Shown here piece by piece: positions 55,098-63,272 of a stretch of 64,000 bases of DNA. Below the pieces are notes generated by a model, which was given only the letters and a program-made list of their open reading frames with translations, was not told the origin of the DNA and made no database searches. The position numbers were made by a program, and so were the translations under genes. How positions within the stretch are numbered: the stretch's first letter is position 1; each line of letters begins with the position of its first letter. Origin of the DNA: Natronosalvus halobius (lineage in GTDB: Archaea; Halobacteriota; Halobacteria; Halobacteriales; Natrialbaceae); the NCBI RefSeq assembly GCF_024138145.1, contig NZ_CP099998.1, forward strand, positions 62,001 to 126,000. The letters are read 5' to 3'.

Positions 55098-55459
55098 GTG
55101 CGTATGGAAGGTATGAGTGGGAGCCGTGATAATTGTTTGGAGAGTCGAACGATCGATTACCCAGCCCGTTTGCTAGCGACGTGGTCGACGGGGATTTTGA
55201 TTTAGGATACATATCACAGGGACAAGGGCTCCCAAACCCGTTCGAACTTCGTCTTTCGGACGACTAGCTGTGCGAATCGAGTCGACCATCTTCAGACCCC
55301 GTCGGCACTGGTAGCTTTGCTGGATTCAGAGTTTGAGTCTGTGCCATCCCGTGACGACCAAAATAAGTCCTGAGATCGGATATTAACTATGGATCCGCCC
55401 ACGGATCGATCATCTGATGTGAAAAAGATATAAATAAGTGAGATGGAAACCATTCGGTA
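55098..55459. promoter_or_regulatory. divergent promoter region, LLM gene / class III aminotransferase
   Basis: 362 bases with no gene. The plus-strand TATA element at 55428-55434 serves the aminotransferase. Minus-strand caattatcac at about 55127-55137 is a candidate for the LLM gene. Confidence 0.45.
55428..55434 (+). promoter_or_regulatory. TATA-like box of the class III aminotransferase
   Basis: atataaa is centred 29 bases before the GTG at 55460 and 35 before the ATG at 55466. Either a leaderless GTG start or a six-base leader would fit. Confidence 0.55.
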
Positions 55460-56770
55460 GTGGAAATGAAAAATACTGACAGAAACGAGATCAAACGAGC
55501 GACCGACGAGCATTTGATGCCCGCAGTGTATGGCCAGCAGGACCTTGTGCTCGACCACGGCGAGGGCGTCCGATTGTGGGACGTCGATGGAAACGAGTTC
55601 CTCGATGCCGTGGCGGGGATCGCCGTCGTCAATACGGGCCATTCCCACCCAAAAGTCGTCGACGCGGTACAGGAACAGGTCGCGAATTACGTTCAGTCAT
55701 CGTACTATTTCTACCACGAACCGATGGCCGACTTGCTCCAGACACTTACAGAGCAATCTCCCGGCGATTTGAAAAACACGTTCTTCGGTAACTCCGGTAC
55801 AGAGGCGGTCGAGGGAGCGATCAAACTCGCGAAGAAGGCCACCGGCTCGAGCGAGTTCATTAGTCTCAGAGGCTCGTTCCACGGGCGAACGCCTGGTTCG
55901 ATGGCGCTGACGGGACAGAACAAGTACACCCATACGTTCCACCCGCACATGCCCGGCGCTTACAAAATCCCGTCCCCCAACTACTACCGGTACGGTGATC
56001 GGTTCGAAGACGAGAACGAATTTTCGAAGTGGGCCGCTGAACAGGTCCGTGAAGTCATCAAATACGACTCGAATGACGATATCGCAGCCGTCGTCGTTGA
56101 ACCGATTCAAGGCGAGGGTGGTGTCATAGTCCCGCCGGAGAACTACCTCCCATATCTCAAAGAAATCTGCGAGGAGGAAGATATCCTCTTCGTAGCCGAC
56201 GAAGTCCAGACTGGTATGGGCCGGACCGGAGAGCTATTTGCCGTCGATCACTGGGACGTCGAACCCGACATCATGACGGTGGCAAAAGGAATCGCTAGCG
56301 GCGTCCCATTCGGACTGTTCATGGGGACCGAGGAGGTGAGTTCGACGATGGATCCTGCCGACCACTACACCACCTACGGCGGGAACCCTCTCGCGTGCGC
56401 CGCCGCCAACGCAACCTTCGACGTGATCGACGAGGAAGACCTGGTAGAGAATGCCGCCTCAGTCGGACGAGACGCGCTCGACCGCCTGGAAGGTATGGAA
56501 GCGGACTACGACATCATCGGTGACGTCCGCGGAAAGGGCCTTCTCATCGGCGTCGAGATCGTCTCCGACAGTGACAGCCATGAACCCGCCGAGGAAATCG
56601 CCAAGACGGTCCGTACACAAGCACACGAACAGAATCTCCTCGTCTCGCGGTGCGGAACGCACGGTAACGTGATTCGACTCTCTCCACCGTTAACAGTGTC
56701 CGACGAAGAAATGGGCGAGATGCTCGATCGACTCGAAGATGCCCTCTCGATCGCTACGAAGGGGCAGTAG
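55460..56770 (+). CDS. class III PLP-dependent aminotransferase (4-aminobutyrate / ornithine type)
   Basis: 436 residues from GTG 55460 (ATG 55466 is possible). It is fold-type I, class III: VWDVDG-like LWDVDGNEFLDAVAGIAV, NTGHSHPKVVDAV, FFGNSGTEAVEGAIKLAKK with the phosphate loop, SLRGSFHGRTPGSMALTG, EPIQGEGGVIVPP, FVADEVQTGMGRTGELFA with the pyridine Asp, and TVAKGIASGVPFG with Schiff-base Lys276. TTYGGNPLACAAANAT completes the set. It transfers the terminal amino group of omega-amino acids (GABA, ornithine or putrescine-like) to a 2-oxo acid. A polyamine-type importer 6 kb upstream could supply such substrates. Confidence 0.94.
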   Translation: MEMKNTDRNEIKRATDEHLMPAVYGQQDLVLDHGEGVRLWDVDGNEFLDAVAGIAVVNTGHSHPKVVDAVQEQVANYVQSSYYFYHEPMADLLQTLTEQSPGDLKNTFFGNSGTEAVEGAIKLAKKATGSSEFISLRGSFHGRTPGSMALTGQNKYTHTFHPHMPGAYKIPSPNYYRYGDRFEDENEFSKWAAEQVREVIKYDSNDDIAAVVVEPIQGEGGVIVPPENYLPYLKEICEEEDILFVADEVQTGMGRTGELFAVDHWDVEPDIMTVAKGIASGVPFGLFMGTEEVSSTMDPADHYTTYGGNPLACAAANATFDVIDEEDLVENAASVGRDALDRLEGMEADYDIIGDVRGKGLLIGVEIVSDSDSHEPAEEIAKTVRTQAHEQNLLVSRCGTHGNVIRLSPPLTVSDEEMGEMLDRLEDALSIATKGQ

Positions 56771-57022
56771 TTGGCGCCGGGGACCCAGGCAGTTTCAGTG
56801 AGGTTGCATCTTCTTTCTCAGCCAGCGGACAACGGATTGTGCTGCCCCGGTTGGAGGAACGTCTGCCGTCTCCCCGTTTGATGCCTCCTTCTCGGAACCC
56901 CCAACGACGAGTCGGTACGCCTCCTGGAGATGATCTGAAGCGCTCTTTGTCATCGAAATTCTCGATGTACCAGTGCCAGATAGACGTTACGATGGGGACA
57001 GGTCGTGGACAGCCCGATTTGC

Positions 57023-57033
57023 GGGGGGGGGGG
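57023..57033. repeat. run of 11 G residues
   Basis: gcggggggggggga lies in the gap between the class III aminotransferase and the minus-strand OCD-like gene (which ends at 57058). It is the longest homopolymer noticed in the window. It may be a slippage-prone site or an assembly error. Confidence 0.7.
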
Positions 57034-57057
57034 AGGCCGACGATCAATGAAGACTTC

Positions 57058-58083
57058 TCAGAAGAGACTGATCTCCGTCCCCAACCCCTCCTCGACTGCG
57101 CGTTCGTGGACGAGCTCCATCGTCGCCGTGTCGAGCGCCGGCATCCCCTTGTGGGTCATGACGGTTCGCTCGTTGGGTGACTCTCGTCCGGGGCGCTCAT
57201 CGTTCATCACCTCAATGAGGTCGGCGTGGATGTCGTTCTCGTCCACCTTGTACCCCTCGGCCGTCCAATTATCCTCTTGCTCACCCTCGATCCAGTTCAA
57301 GTCGCGGTCGTAGTAGCCGACGACCCACTTGTCAGCCTCGCTGCTGAGCGTGGGTTCAAGGTCGTAGAACCCGGCCGTGGCGGCGACGTGTGTCCCGGGC
57401 TCGATCCAGGCTTCCTCGACGATCGGTCGGGTTGCCGACGTGACCGTACAGATAATATCGGCACCCGAAACCGCCTCCTCAGCGTCAGGCACTCCGACCA
57501 CGTCGGCATCGACATGTTCGGACATCTCTTCGATGAACGCGTTCCTGATTTCGTCGTCGATATCACACGCGCGGACCTCCTCGAGATCGAATAGCTCCGC
57601 CATCATCAGGAGGTGCGTTCGGCCCTGATCACCACAACCGACGATCGTGACCGTCGACGCGTCCTCGCGGGCAAGATACTTCGCCCCGACAGCGGCGTGA
57701 CCGGCCGTCCGCATGGCTGTCACAGACTGTCCTTCCATGATTGCGACTGGGAGTGACGTCTCCGCGTCGCTGAGAATGTCGATCGCGTTGATCGTCGGAA
57801 GTCCCCGCTCCATGTTCCGCTCGATGTACCCCAGCCACTTATGGCCAGCAGCGTCGATCGGTTCGACGTACGATGGGAACGACTGGACCATCCCGAGGCC
57901 GTACTCATCGTCGGCGGTCGAGACGTCGAGGTCGAAGGGGTTCGATTGTTGGACAACGCCGTCACCGACCCATTCGAACGTCTGCTCGACGCGTTCGAGA
58001 CACGCAGCGGGTTCAAGTGCTTCGTTGACATCATCACGGTTCAGGAATCGTAACTCTCCGGGGTCGGTCGTATGTTTCACCAT
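57058..58083 (-). CDS. ornithine cyclodeaminase / mu-crystallin family protein, module 2
   Basis: 341 residues from ATG 58083 (MVKHTTDPGEL). A longer frame to 58269 runs into the divergent kinase gene and is rejected. Lys82 (AGHKWLG) and Arg125 (TAMRTAGHAA) match the module 1 protein position for position, and VTIVGCGDQGRTH opens the Rossmann domain. The GxDxPGKxEL block is AGFYDLEPTL, again lacking the cyclodeaminase Asp. It is similar to the 20125 protein along the whole length, including the C-terminal RTVMTHKGMPALDTAT. Minus-strand agataaat (58107-58114) is centred about 27 bases before the ATG. The partner DHDPS-like gene is 2.2 kb away in the same orientation. Confidence 0.87.
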   Translation of the reverse strand: MVKHTTDPGELRFLNRDDVNEALEPAACLERVEQTFEWVGDGVVQQSNPFDLDVSTADDEYGLGMVQSFPSYVEPIDAAGHKWLGYIERNMERGLPTINAIDILSDAETSLPVAIMEGQSVTAMRTAGHAAVGAKYLAREDASTVTIVGCGDQGRTHLLMMAELFDLEEVRACDIDDEIRNAFIEEMSEHVDADVVGVPDAEEAVSGADIICTVTSATRPIVEEAWIEPGTHVAATAGFYDLEPTLSSEADKWVVGYYDRDLNWIEGEQEDNWTAEGYKVDENDIHADLIEVMNDERPGRESPNERTVMTHKGMPALDTATMELVHERAVEEGLGTEISLF

Positions 58084-58106
58084 GTATGTGATGACTGATG
58101 GGTCCC

Positions 58107-58114
58107 ATTTATCT
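58107..58114 (-). promoter_or_regulatory. TATA-like box of the OCD-like gene (module 2)
   Basis: Minus-strand agataaat is centred about 27 bases upstream of ATG 58083, fixing that start. On the other strand, tttttgatac at 58148-58157 is about 26 bases before the kinase ATG 58178, so the two promoters lie back to back within 100 bases. Confidence 0.5.
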
Positions 58115-58177
58115 CTTTCTTTGAACGCCGCCACCCCAATCCCGACGTTTTTGATACCTCGCGACGGACTACCAGTA

Positions 58178-59308
58178 ATGACGACTGAAATCGGATTTCT
58201 TGTCAATCCGATCGCTGGCATGGGAGGACGAGTCGGACTGAAAGGAACGGACTCCGAGGAGGTCCTCAATCAGGTCCGCGAGTTAGGTGCCGAACCGGTC
58301 TCGCCGGGACGGGCCGCAACTGCCCTCCGGGAACTCAGGGACTCACTCGAGGATGAATCACTGAATCCGATACTACTCACTGGTCCGAACCGCATCGGTG
58401 AAGCCGTCGCCGAGGAATGCGGATTCCGCCCTATCGTGGTGGGTGATATCGACGGCGAATCGACGACTCCAGCGGATACGAAGGCGATCGCTTCGGAATT
58501 CCTGGAGCGCGAGGTCGATGTGATCTTGTTCGCCGGCGGTGACGGTACGGCGAGAGACATCCTCGACGCCGTTGGAAATGCCGTTCCCGTGGTTGGTATC
58601 CCTGCTGGCGTCAAGATATACTCTGCTGTCTTCAGTCCGACCCCCAAGGCCGCCGGGAAACTCGTTGCGTCCTTCTTGGACGGCGAAACCGCAGGGACCC
58701 AACTCCGAGAAGTGATGGATATCGACGAAGATGCGTACCGGGATGACCAACTCTCAGCGACTCTCTACGGATATCTTGCGGTCCCGCAGGCAGATCGACT
58801 CGTCCAGAACCCCAAGTCTGCAGGCTCGAGCGACGAGACGGTGAGCAAACGTGCGATCGCTCGAGAAATCGTCGACTCCATGGACGAAGAGACGACATAC
58901 GTTATCGGGCCTGGGACGACGACCAAGGAGATACTCGATCACTTAGGGTTGGACTTCACGCTCCTCGGCGTCGATGCCGTGCGTAACGGTGAACTCGTCG
59001 GCAGCGACCTGAACGAACGCGAATTGTTGGAACTCGCCGATGGAGTTCCTGCTCACATCGTCGTCGGCGTTATCGGCGGGCAGGGATTCATCTTTGGACG
59101 AGGTAACCAACAATTGAGCCCACGGGTCATCAAGGCCATCGGCGTTGCCAACATCACAGTCGTTGCGACAGAGACGAAACTCCTCTCACTCGGAGACGGC
59201 GTGCTACGCGTCGATACCGGCGATGAATCGCTCAACGAGAGTCTCTCCGGCTATAGACGCGTTGTGACCGGCAATGCTTCGCAGATGGTTATTCGGGTTG
59301 CGCAGTGA
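58178..59308 (+). CDS. COG3199-type ATP-NAD / AcoX-like kinase
   Basis: 376 residues from ATG 58178 (MTTEIGFLVNPIAGMGG). The NAD-kinase-like signature GGDGTARDIL (about residues 119-128) follows DVILFAGGDGT, and the opening NPIAGMGGRVGLKGTD is typical of COG3199. The C-terminal half has TYVIGPGTTTKEILDHLG, HIVVGVIGGQGFIFGRGNQQ and RVIKAIGVANITVVAT, all standard. COG3199 proteins are predicted ATP- or polyphosphate-dependent NAD kinases, and AcoX homologues sit in acetoin operons; few have been tested. It is divergent from the OCD-like gene and upstream of the EthD protein in the same direction. It may adjust the NADP supply for the reductases here (inference). Confidence 0.88.
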   Translation: MTTEIGFLVNPIAGMGGRVGLKGTDSEEVLNQVRELGAEPVSPGRAATALRELRDSLEDESLNPILLTGPNRIGEAVAEECGFRPIVVGDIDGESTTPADTKAIASEFLEREVDVILFAGGDGTARDILDAVGNAVPVVGIPAGVKIYSAVFSPTPKAAGKLVASFLDGETAGTQLREVMDIDEDAYRDDQLSATLYGYLAVPQADRLVQNPKSAGSSDETVSKRAIAREIVDSMDEETTYVIGPGTTTKEILDHLGLDFTLLGVDAVRNGELVGSDLNERELLELADGVPAHIVVGVIGGQGFIFGRGNQQLSPRVIKAIGVANITVVATETKLLSLGDGVLRVDTGDESLNESLSGYRRVVTGNASQMVIRVAQ

Positions 59309-59413
59309 CCGAGGTGAGATATCGCGCAATCAACGCCGTTTGATCATGGCAGGCCTGGCAGACACGGGCCCTGTCGGAGATAGATTTACGTCCGTGTCGC
59401 TCAATTACCTGCT

Positions 59414-60061
59414 ATGATTAAACTCCAGTCGTTCATCGTCAGGAGTGACGAGCTAACCCGGAGCGAGTTTTACGACTACTGGTTGAACGAACACGTTCCA
59501 CTGGCAAAGGACCTCGCTGGACTTCGTCGATATCGAACTGCACTCCCGGTGGAACCATTTATGAGTCGGTATGATGGTGTCGCAGAACTGTACTTCGACA
59601 CCATCGAGGCATTCGAGTCCGCGCTGGGCCCCGAGAGTAACACGCCAGCAATCAACGATGTGGATAATTTCGAGAACCGGACGGATCGATGTCTGGTCAC
59701 GGAGACCGTCAGATACGATGAACGCACCGAGGGATCCCCGGTAAAACTCGTCGCGGTCCTCTCGCGACGAGACAATGTTCGCCACAATGCCTTCGTGGAC
59801 GGTTGCTTCAACGATGAAACTTTCGAGCAAGTTCCCGGCCTCCGTAAGTTCACAACCGCAGTTCCTGTGGCCGCAGACGTGTCGTATGACGGTGTTATTG
59901 AATGCTACTTTGATGGAGTCGACGAATTGCACGCCGCGATGATTCCGGACGACGCTGATTCAACCCTGGAAGCAATCGACTTGCCGTTCGACACATCGCT
60001 TGTCGGAAGTGTGGACTCGCATGTCGTTCGGGAAACCGTCCAGCTCGACAATATAGCGTGA
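59414..60061 (+). CDS. double EthD / dimeric alpha-beta barrel domain protein
   Basis: 215 residues holding two EthD-like units. The first (1-100) is canonical: FIVRSDELTRSEFYDYWLNE, HVPLAKDLAGLRRYRT, then YDGVAELYFDTIEAFESAL. The second (105-210) is degenerate: LVAVLSRRDNVRHNAF, VPGLRKFTTAVPVAADVSY, DGVIECYFDGVDELHAAM, without the YWxxxH helix. EthD proteins form dimeric ferredoxin-fold barrels and act as small enzymes or accessory factors in degradation clusters. A fused pair would make the barrel within one chain. gatttacg about 28 bases upstream is a TATA candidate. It is convergent with the DHDPS-like gene. Confidence 0.8.
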   Translation: MIKLQSFIVRSDELTRSEFYDYWLNEHVPLAKDLAGLRRYRTALPVEPFMSRYDGVAELYFDTIEAFESALGPESNTPAINDVDNFENRTDRCLVTETVRYDERTEGSPVKLVAVLSRRDNVRHNAFVDGCFNDETFEQVPGLRKFTTAVPVAADVSYDGVIECYFDGVDELHAAMIPDDADSTLEAIDLPFDTSLVGSVDSHVVRETVQLDNIA

Positions 60062-60283
60062 ACGCGGTTATTGCCAACTGTTCTGAGCACCCCGTTCAAT
60101 CTCAGTGTCACTAACAGGTTTTTCGATCTGCGAGGGCCTCGGTCAGATTCGCCAGACGAGCCTCAAACGAGTCAATCCCACCAGTACACTGGATTTCATC
60201 GCAAACGAATGGGATCTATCTCCAGTAAGTCGGGTAGCGTCTCGATGAAAGTTGTAGATGAACGTGACACCGAGGACGCAGTC

Positions 60284-61225
60284 TTATAGCTCGGCTTCCA
60301 TTTCGAGGAGTGGTTCAACTGCGCTTTCGAGTGCGGCGCGCGATTCCTCGCTGAGGGGTCGATACGGCTTCCGTGGTGGACCTCCGTTTTGTCCGCCGAT
60401 TTCGGCTAGTTCGTTGAGTACGGCAAACTCGTGTGACATGATCGGTGCCCCTTCGAGTCGGTTCATGTCGCCGAACGCGCGCACGATACGGTTGTGGGCC
60501 TCTCGTACCCACGGGTCGTCGTTATTACCGTCTCGGCACTCTTCGTAGTACCTGAGAAAGAGATTCGGTGCCACCCACGTGAGGATACCGACGAATCCCT
60601 TGCCGCCACGCATCGAGTCGTACCAGAACGGCGCGTCGTACGGTGAGATGAAATTGATCTCGTCGGCGACAGTAGCGATTACCTCGTCACGGTGACCAAC
60701 GGCCATGTTCGACTCCTTGAGGGCTTTGACACTGTCGATGTCGAGAAGCTCGTCTCGCCAGACCTCGGGCGTGATATTGCAGTCAGTGACGGGCGGGAAG
60801 TTATACACCATGATCGCTATCTCGCCCGTGATAGCGTCGTCGACGTCGCGGAAGAACGGCCCGATCCACTCTTCCTCGACGGGAAGCATGTATGGAAGTT
60901 CGACCATCGTCCCGTCGGCACCGGCCTGTTCCGCATAGGTGACCCGTTGAATGACCTCTTGCTGACTGGTCCCGGATCCGCCGACGACGCAAGTAATGTC
61001 GCCCGCTTCGTCAACGCAGACGTCGGTCAGTTGTTCGAACTCGTCTTCAGAAGGCGCGTTGATCTGACCCATGCTCGAGAGTTGAACAAAACCGTGGATG
61101 CCCTGTTCCTCGAGATACGAGATGTTTGAGCGGATAGCATCGTAGTCGATCGACTGGTCTTCGTTGAGACACAGCGGCGAGAGTGCGACGATACCTTCGA
61201 TAGGATTGCGGCTGAATGATGGCAT
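60284..61225 (-). CDS. DHDPS/N-acetylneuraminate lyase family protein, module 2
   Basis: 313 residues from ATG 61225 (MPSFSRNPIEG); the TTG at 61240 would add five. Schiff-base Lys170 (KALKESN) and Tyr141 (VYNFPP) are conserved. GTTGE is replaced by SSMGQ and the PYY relay Tyr by Met (LPYMLPV), as in module 1. Long identical stretches with the 21140 protein, such as GILTWVAP and the C-terminal GGPxRKPYRxL, show recent common origin. Another difference is YNFPPVTD in place of YNYPPATG. It is most likely a 2-oxo-acid or pyrroline-type lyase or deaminase working with the OCD-like protein of this module. Confidence 0.88.
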   Translation of the reverse strand: MPSFSRNPIEGIVALSPLCLNEDQSIDYDAIRSNISYLEEQGIHGFVQLSSMGQINAPSEDEFEQLTDVCVDEAGDITCVVGGSGTSQQEVIQRVTYAEQAGADGTMVELPYMLPVEEEWIGPFFRDVDDAITGEIAIMVYNFPPVTDCNITPEVWRDELLDIDSVKALKESNMAVGHRDEVIATVADEINFISPYDAPFWYDSMRGGKGFVGILTWVAPNLFLRYYEECRDGNNDDPWVREAHNRIVRAFGDMNRLEGAPIMSHEFAVLNELAEIGGQNGGPPRKPYRPLSEESRAALESAVEPLLEMEAEL

Positions 61226-61421
61226 TCTTGTACTCACCAAGTAACGTCACTCACATTCGATGCAACTACCTTTAGCTTTGCTATCCCGTCGAACAGGACC
61301 TCCTACACGAGTCGGTGTTTCCCGCTGCTTCTGTCGACTACTGCGTCTGTCGAGTAGAACGTACCCGGCGTCGCGTGTCGCCCTTCGCTAGACACAATTG
61401 CGACCGACACAAACCAATCGC

Positions 61422-62201
61422 TCAGTACATCACTTTCCCGGCAGTAATATTGAGGTCCTGCCCAGTCATCTGGGTAGACTGTGAAGAACAAAGGAAATCG
61501 ACGACGTCGGCCACGCTATCGGGTTTGACGAGTTCGCCACGAGCACTCTTTTCCATCTCGCTTCGTTTGACCGATTCTTCATCTGTGCCGCGTGCCTTCG
61601 CGTATCGCTTGAAGACGCGTTCGATCCGATCCCCCTCGACCGATCCTGGACAGACTGCGTTTACGTTGATGTTATACTCTCCGACCTCACTTGCTATTGA
61701 TCGGGTGAACCCGACGAGTCCCAATTTCGTAGCGGCGTAGGGTGACCGTTGTGAGACGGGACGTTTCCCAGTGACAGAACTTATATTTATGATACGGCCA
61801 TACTCCTGTGCTTTCATCGTCGGAATTACTTCACGAGTCATGAGAAAGACACCACGAAGATTCACAGCGATAGTATTGTCCCATTCATCGATAGAAATCT
61901 CTTCACATGGGAGATTCGGTCCAGCGATACCGGCATTGTTGATGAGAATGTCGATAGCCCCGAACTCGTCAAGTGCCGCCTCCACGGTATCGCTCACGTC
62001 ATCCTCTTCCCGCAAATCCATCTGGACGGTCATTGCTGATTGTCCATGATCGTGTACCATCCGCTTCGTCTTGCCCATCTCCTCCGGGTTAAGATCAGCA
62101 ATGACAATGTCCTTCCCAGAATCCGCCAGTTTGAGCGCGATCTGCCGACCGAGACCTCGGCCTCCACCAGTTACTAGAGCTGTCTGCTGCTTTCCGTCCA
62201 T
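61422..62201 (-). CDS. short-chain dehydrogenase/reductase (SDR)
   Basis: 259 residues from ATG 62201 (MDGKQQTALVTGGG). The frame is open to an ATG at 62222, but minus-strand agatatat (62226-62233) would put the transcript start at about 62201, so the inner ATG is preferred. It has TGGGRGLGRQ, IADLNPEE (acidic end of strand two, NAD preference), NNAGIAGP, ISSVTGKRP and YAATK. The C-terminal region before QMTGQDLNITAG contains an insert (KRYAKARGTDEESVKRSEM) seen in 2,3-butanediol/sorbitol-type and FabG-like SDRs. The substrate is unknown. It may be co-regulated with the DHDPS-like gene 197 bases downstream. Confidence 0.9.
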   Translation of the reverse strand: MDGKQQTALVTGGGRGLGRQIALKLADSGKDIVIADLNPEEMGKTKRMVHDHGQSAMTVQMDLREEDDVSDTVEAALDEFGAIDILINNAGIAGPNLPCEEISIDEWDNTIAVNLRGVFLMTREVIPTMKAQEYGRIINISSVTGKRPVSQRSPYAATKLGLVGFTRSIASEVGEYNINVNAVCPGSVEGDRIERVFKRYAKARGTDEESVKRSEMEKSARGELVKPDSVADVVDFLCSSQSTQMTGQDLNITAGKVMY

Positions 62202-62225
62202 GCATTTGGCTTCTGTCGTCATATC

Positions 62226-62233
62226 ATATATCT
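62226..62233 (-). promoter_or_regulatory. TATA-like box of the SDR at 62201
   Basis: Minus-strand agatatat is centred 28 bases before ATG 62201. It would overlap the leader if ATG 62222 were used, so it decides between the two starts. Confidence 0.55.
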
Positions 62234-63190
62234 TTTTCCTACTTTAGCCTCCGATATCCGGTGTCATTTTCATATTTGCCAACCGGCGACAAAATAGTTA
62301 CGTTGTCGCAGGTGAATGTGGTAGTTTCAGGACCAATCGGCGAGCTCCAGGTGTGTATGATCCCTCCGCAAACAGATCCTTTTGCGAGTCGATTATCTCT
62401 ATTCCCTATAGGATTCCTTCTCCCAATAGTCGTTTTAGCATTCGCCGATACGAAATGACACAAAAATAAACATGATGGTGTGAGACCAGAGATATTGGCT
62501 CAACGGCCTGTTCTGCCACCGCATTCAACGATTCTAAGGGAATCTGCTTATTTTATTAGGGCATGTCACTATTCACCACACGGCTTATCGCAGTAATCGT
62601 TCCTCTCGAATCAATTCTCACGTATTCTTCCTGCTTTGTCCGCTTTCTCACCGAGTACTGAAAATAGTACCACTAGCTCTGGATATGGTGTGTGATATCG
62701 TGACCCAACTCCGTTTCATATGAGTGAACACAGCTTTTCGCCACTTGAAAAACGAGATTACAGCTGTAATCGCCCGGATGCGGCTCAATTGATCGATTTC
62801 ACGATCCGCTGATTACCGACATGAGCGCATGAATTACATTTAATACAATTAATAGACTCTATTTATGGCATAAGTATAAGTCAGAGAATAATTGACCTGC
62901 GTTACTAATTGATTATTGGTTGTGGATTGATGAAAATGAAAATAACTGAAATACGTCCCTCTTATTTCAAAGCAATTTTCTCTTCACGCGTTTACATCAC
63001 TTGCTGATCAATAGACTACAAATATAGATTCGATTAGATGCTGCTAATGTTACAGCATTATGTTTGTAAACGTCACTAGTATTATCTATTCTAGTTGTAT
63101 TGTAGGTGCATTTAGTGGCTAGGACGATGGTAGGGAAGCAATCAAATCGACCGAAGGAGATCGTCGGTTTTTCACCTTAATTACTGTAGG

Positions 63191-63204
63191 GTATGTGAAC
63201 ATAC
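63191..63204. repeat. palindrome GTATGT-GA-ACATAC
   Basis: A perfect 14-base dyad with a two-base centre, in the gene-poor region. Confidence 0.45.
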
Positions 63205-63228
63205 TTCAGAACCTCCAACGAACACCAA

Positions 63229-63242
63229 TTCACTAATGTGAA
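63229..63242. repeat. palindrome TTCAC-TAAT-GTGAA
   Basis: Same half-sites as the palindrome at 24044-24056 but with a four-base instead of three-base centre. Confidence 0.45.
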
Positions 63243-63272
63243 ATGTACATCGGGTCCCGTATCATGTACATT
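63242..63272. repeat. inverted repeat AATGTACAT / ATGTACATT
   Basis: Nine-base perfect arms at 63242-63250 and 63264-63272, each containing the self-complementary ATGTACAT, with a 13-base spacer. Confidence 0.5.

Noticed and set aside
14387-58083. Ectoine degradation cluster (DoeA/EutD-type M24, EutC-type OCD, class III aminotransferase)
   Set aside because: The families occur, but no DoeB/AstE-type deacetylase or aspartate-semialdehyde dehydrogenase is seen, the genes are scattered, and the OCD-like proteins lack the family Asp. Kept only as an alternative for the odd M24 subfamily.
57713-58177. N-terminal extension of the COG3199 kinase frame
   Set aside because: The extension overlaps the divergent OCD-like gene and reads as its antisense; the natural N-terminus MTTEIGFLVNP starts at 58178.
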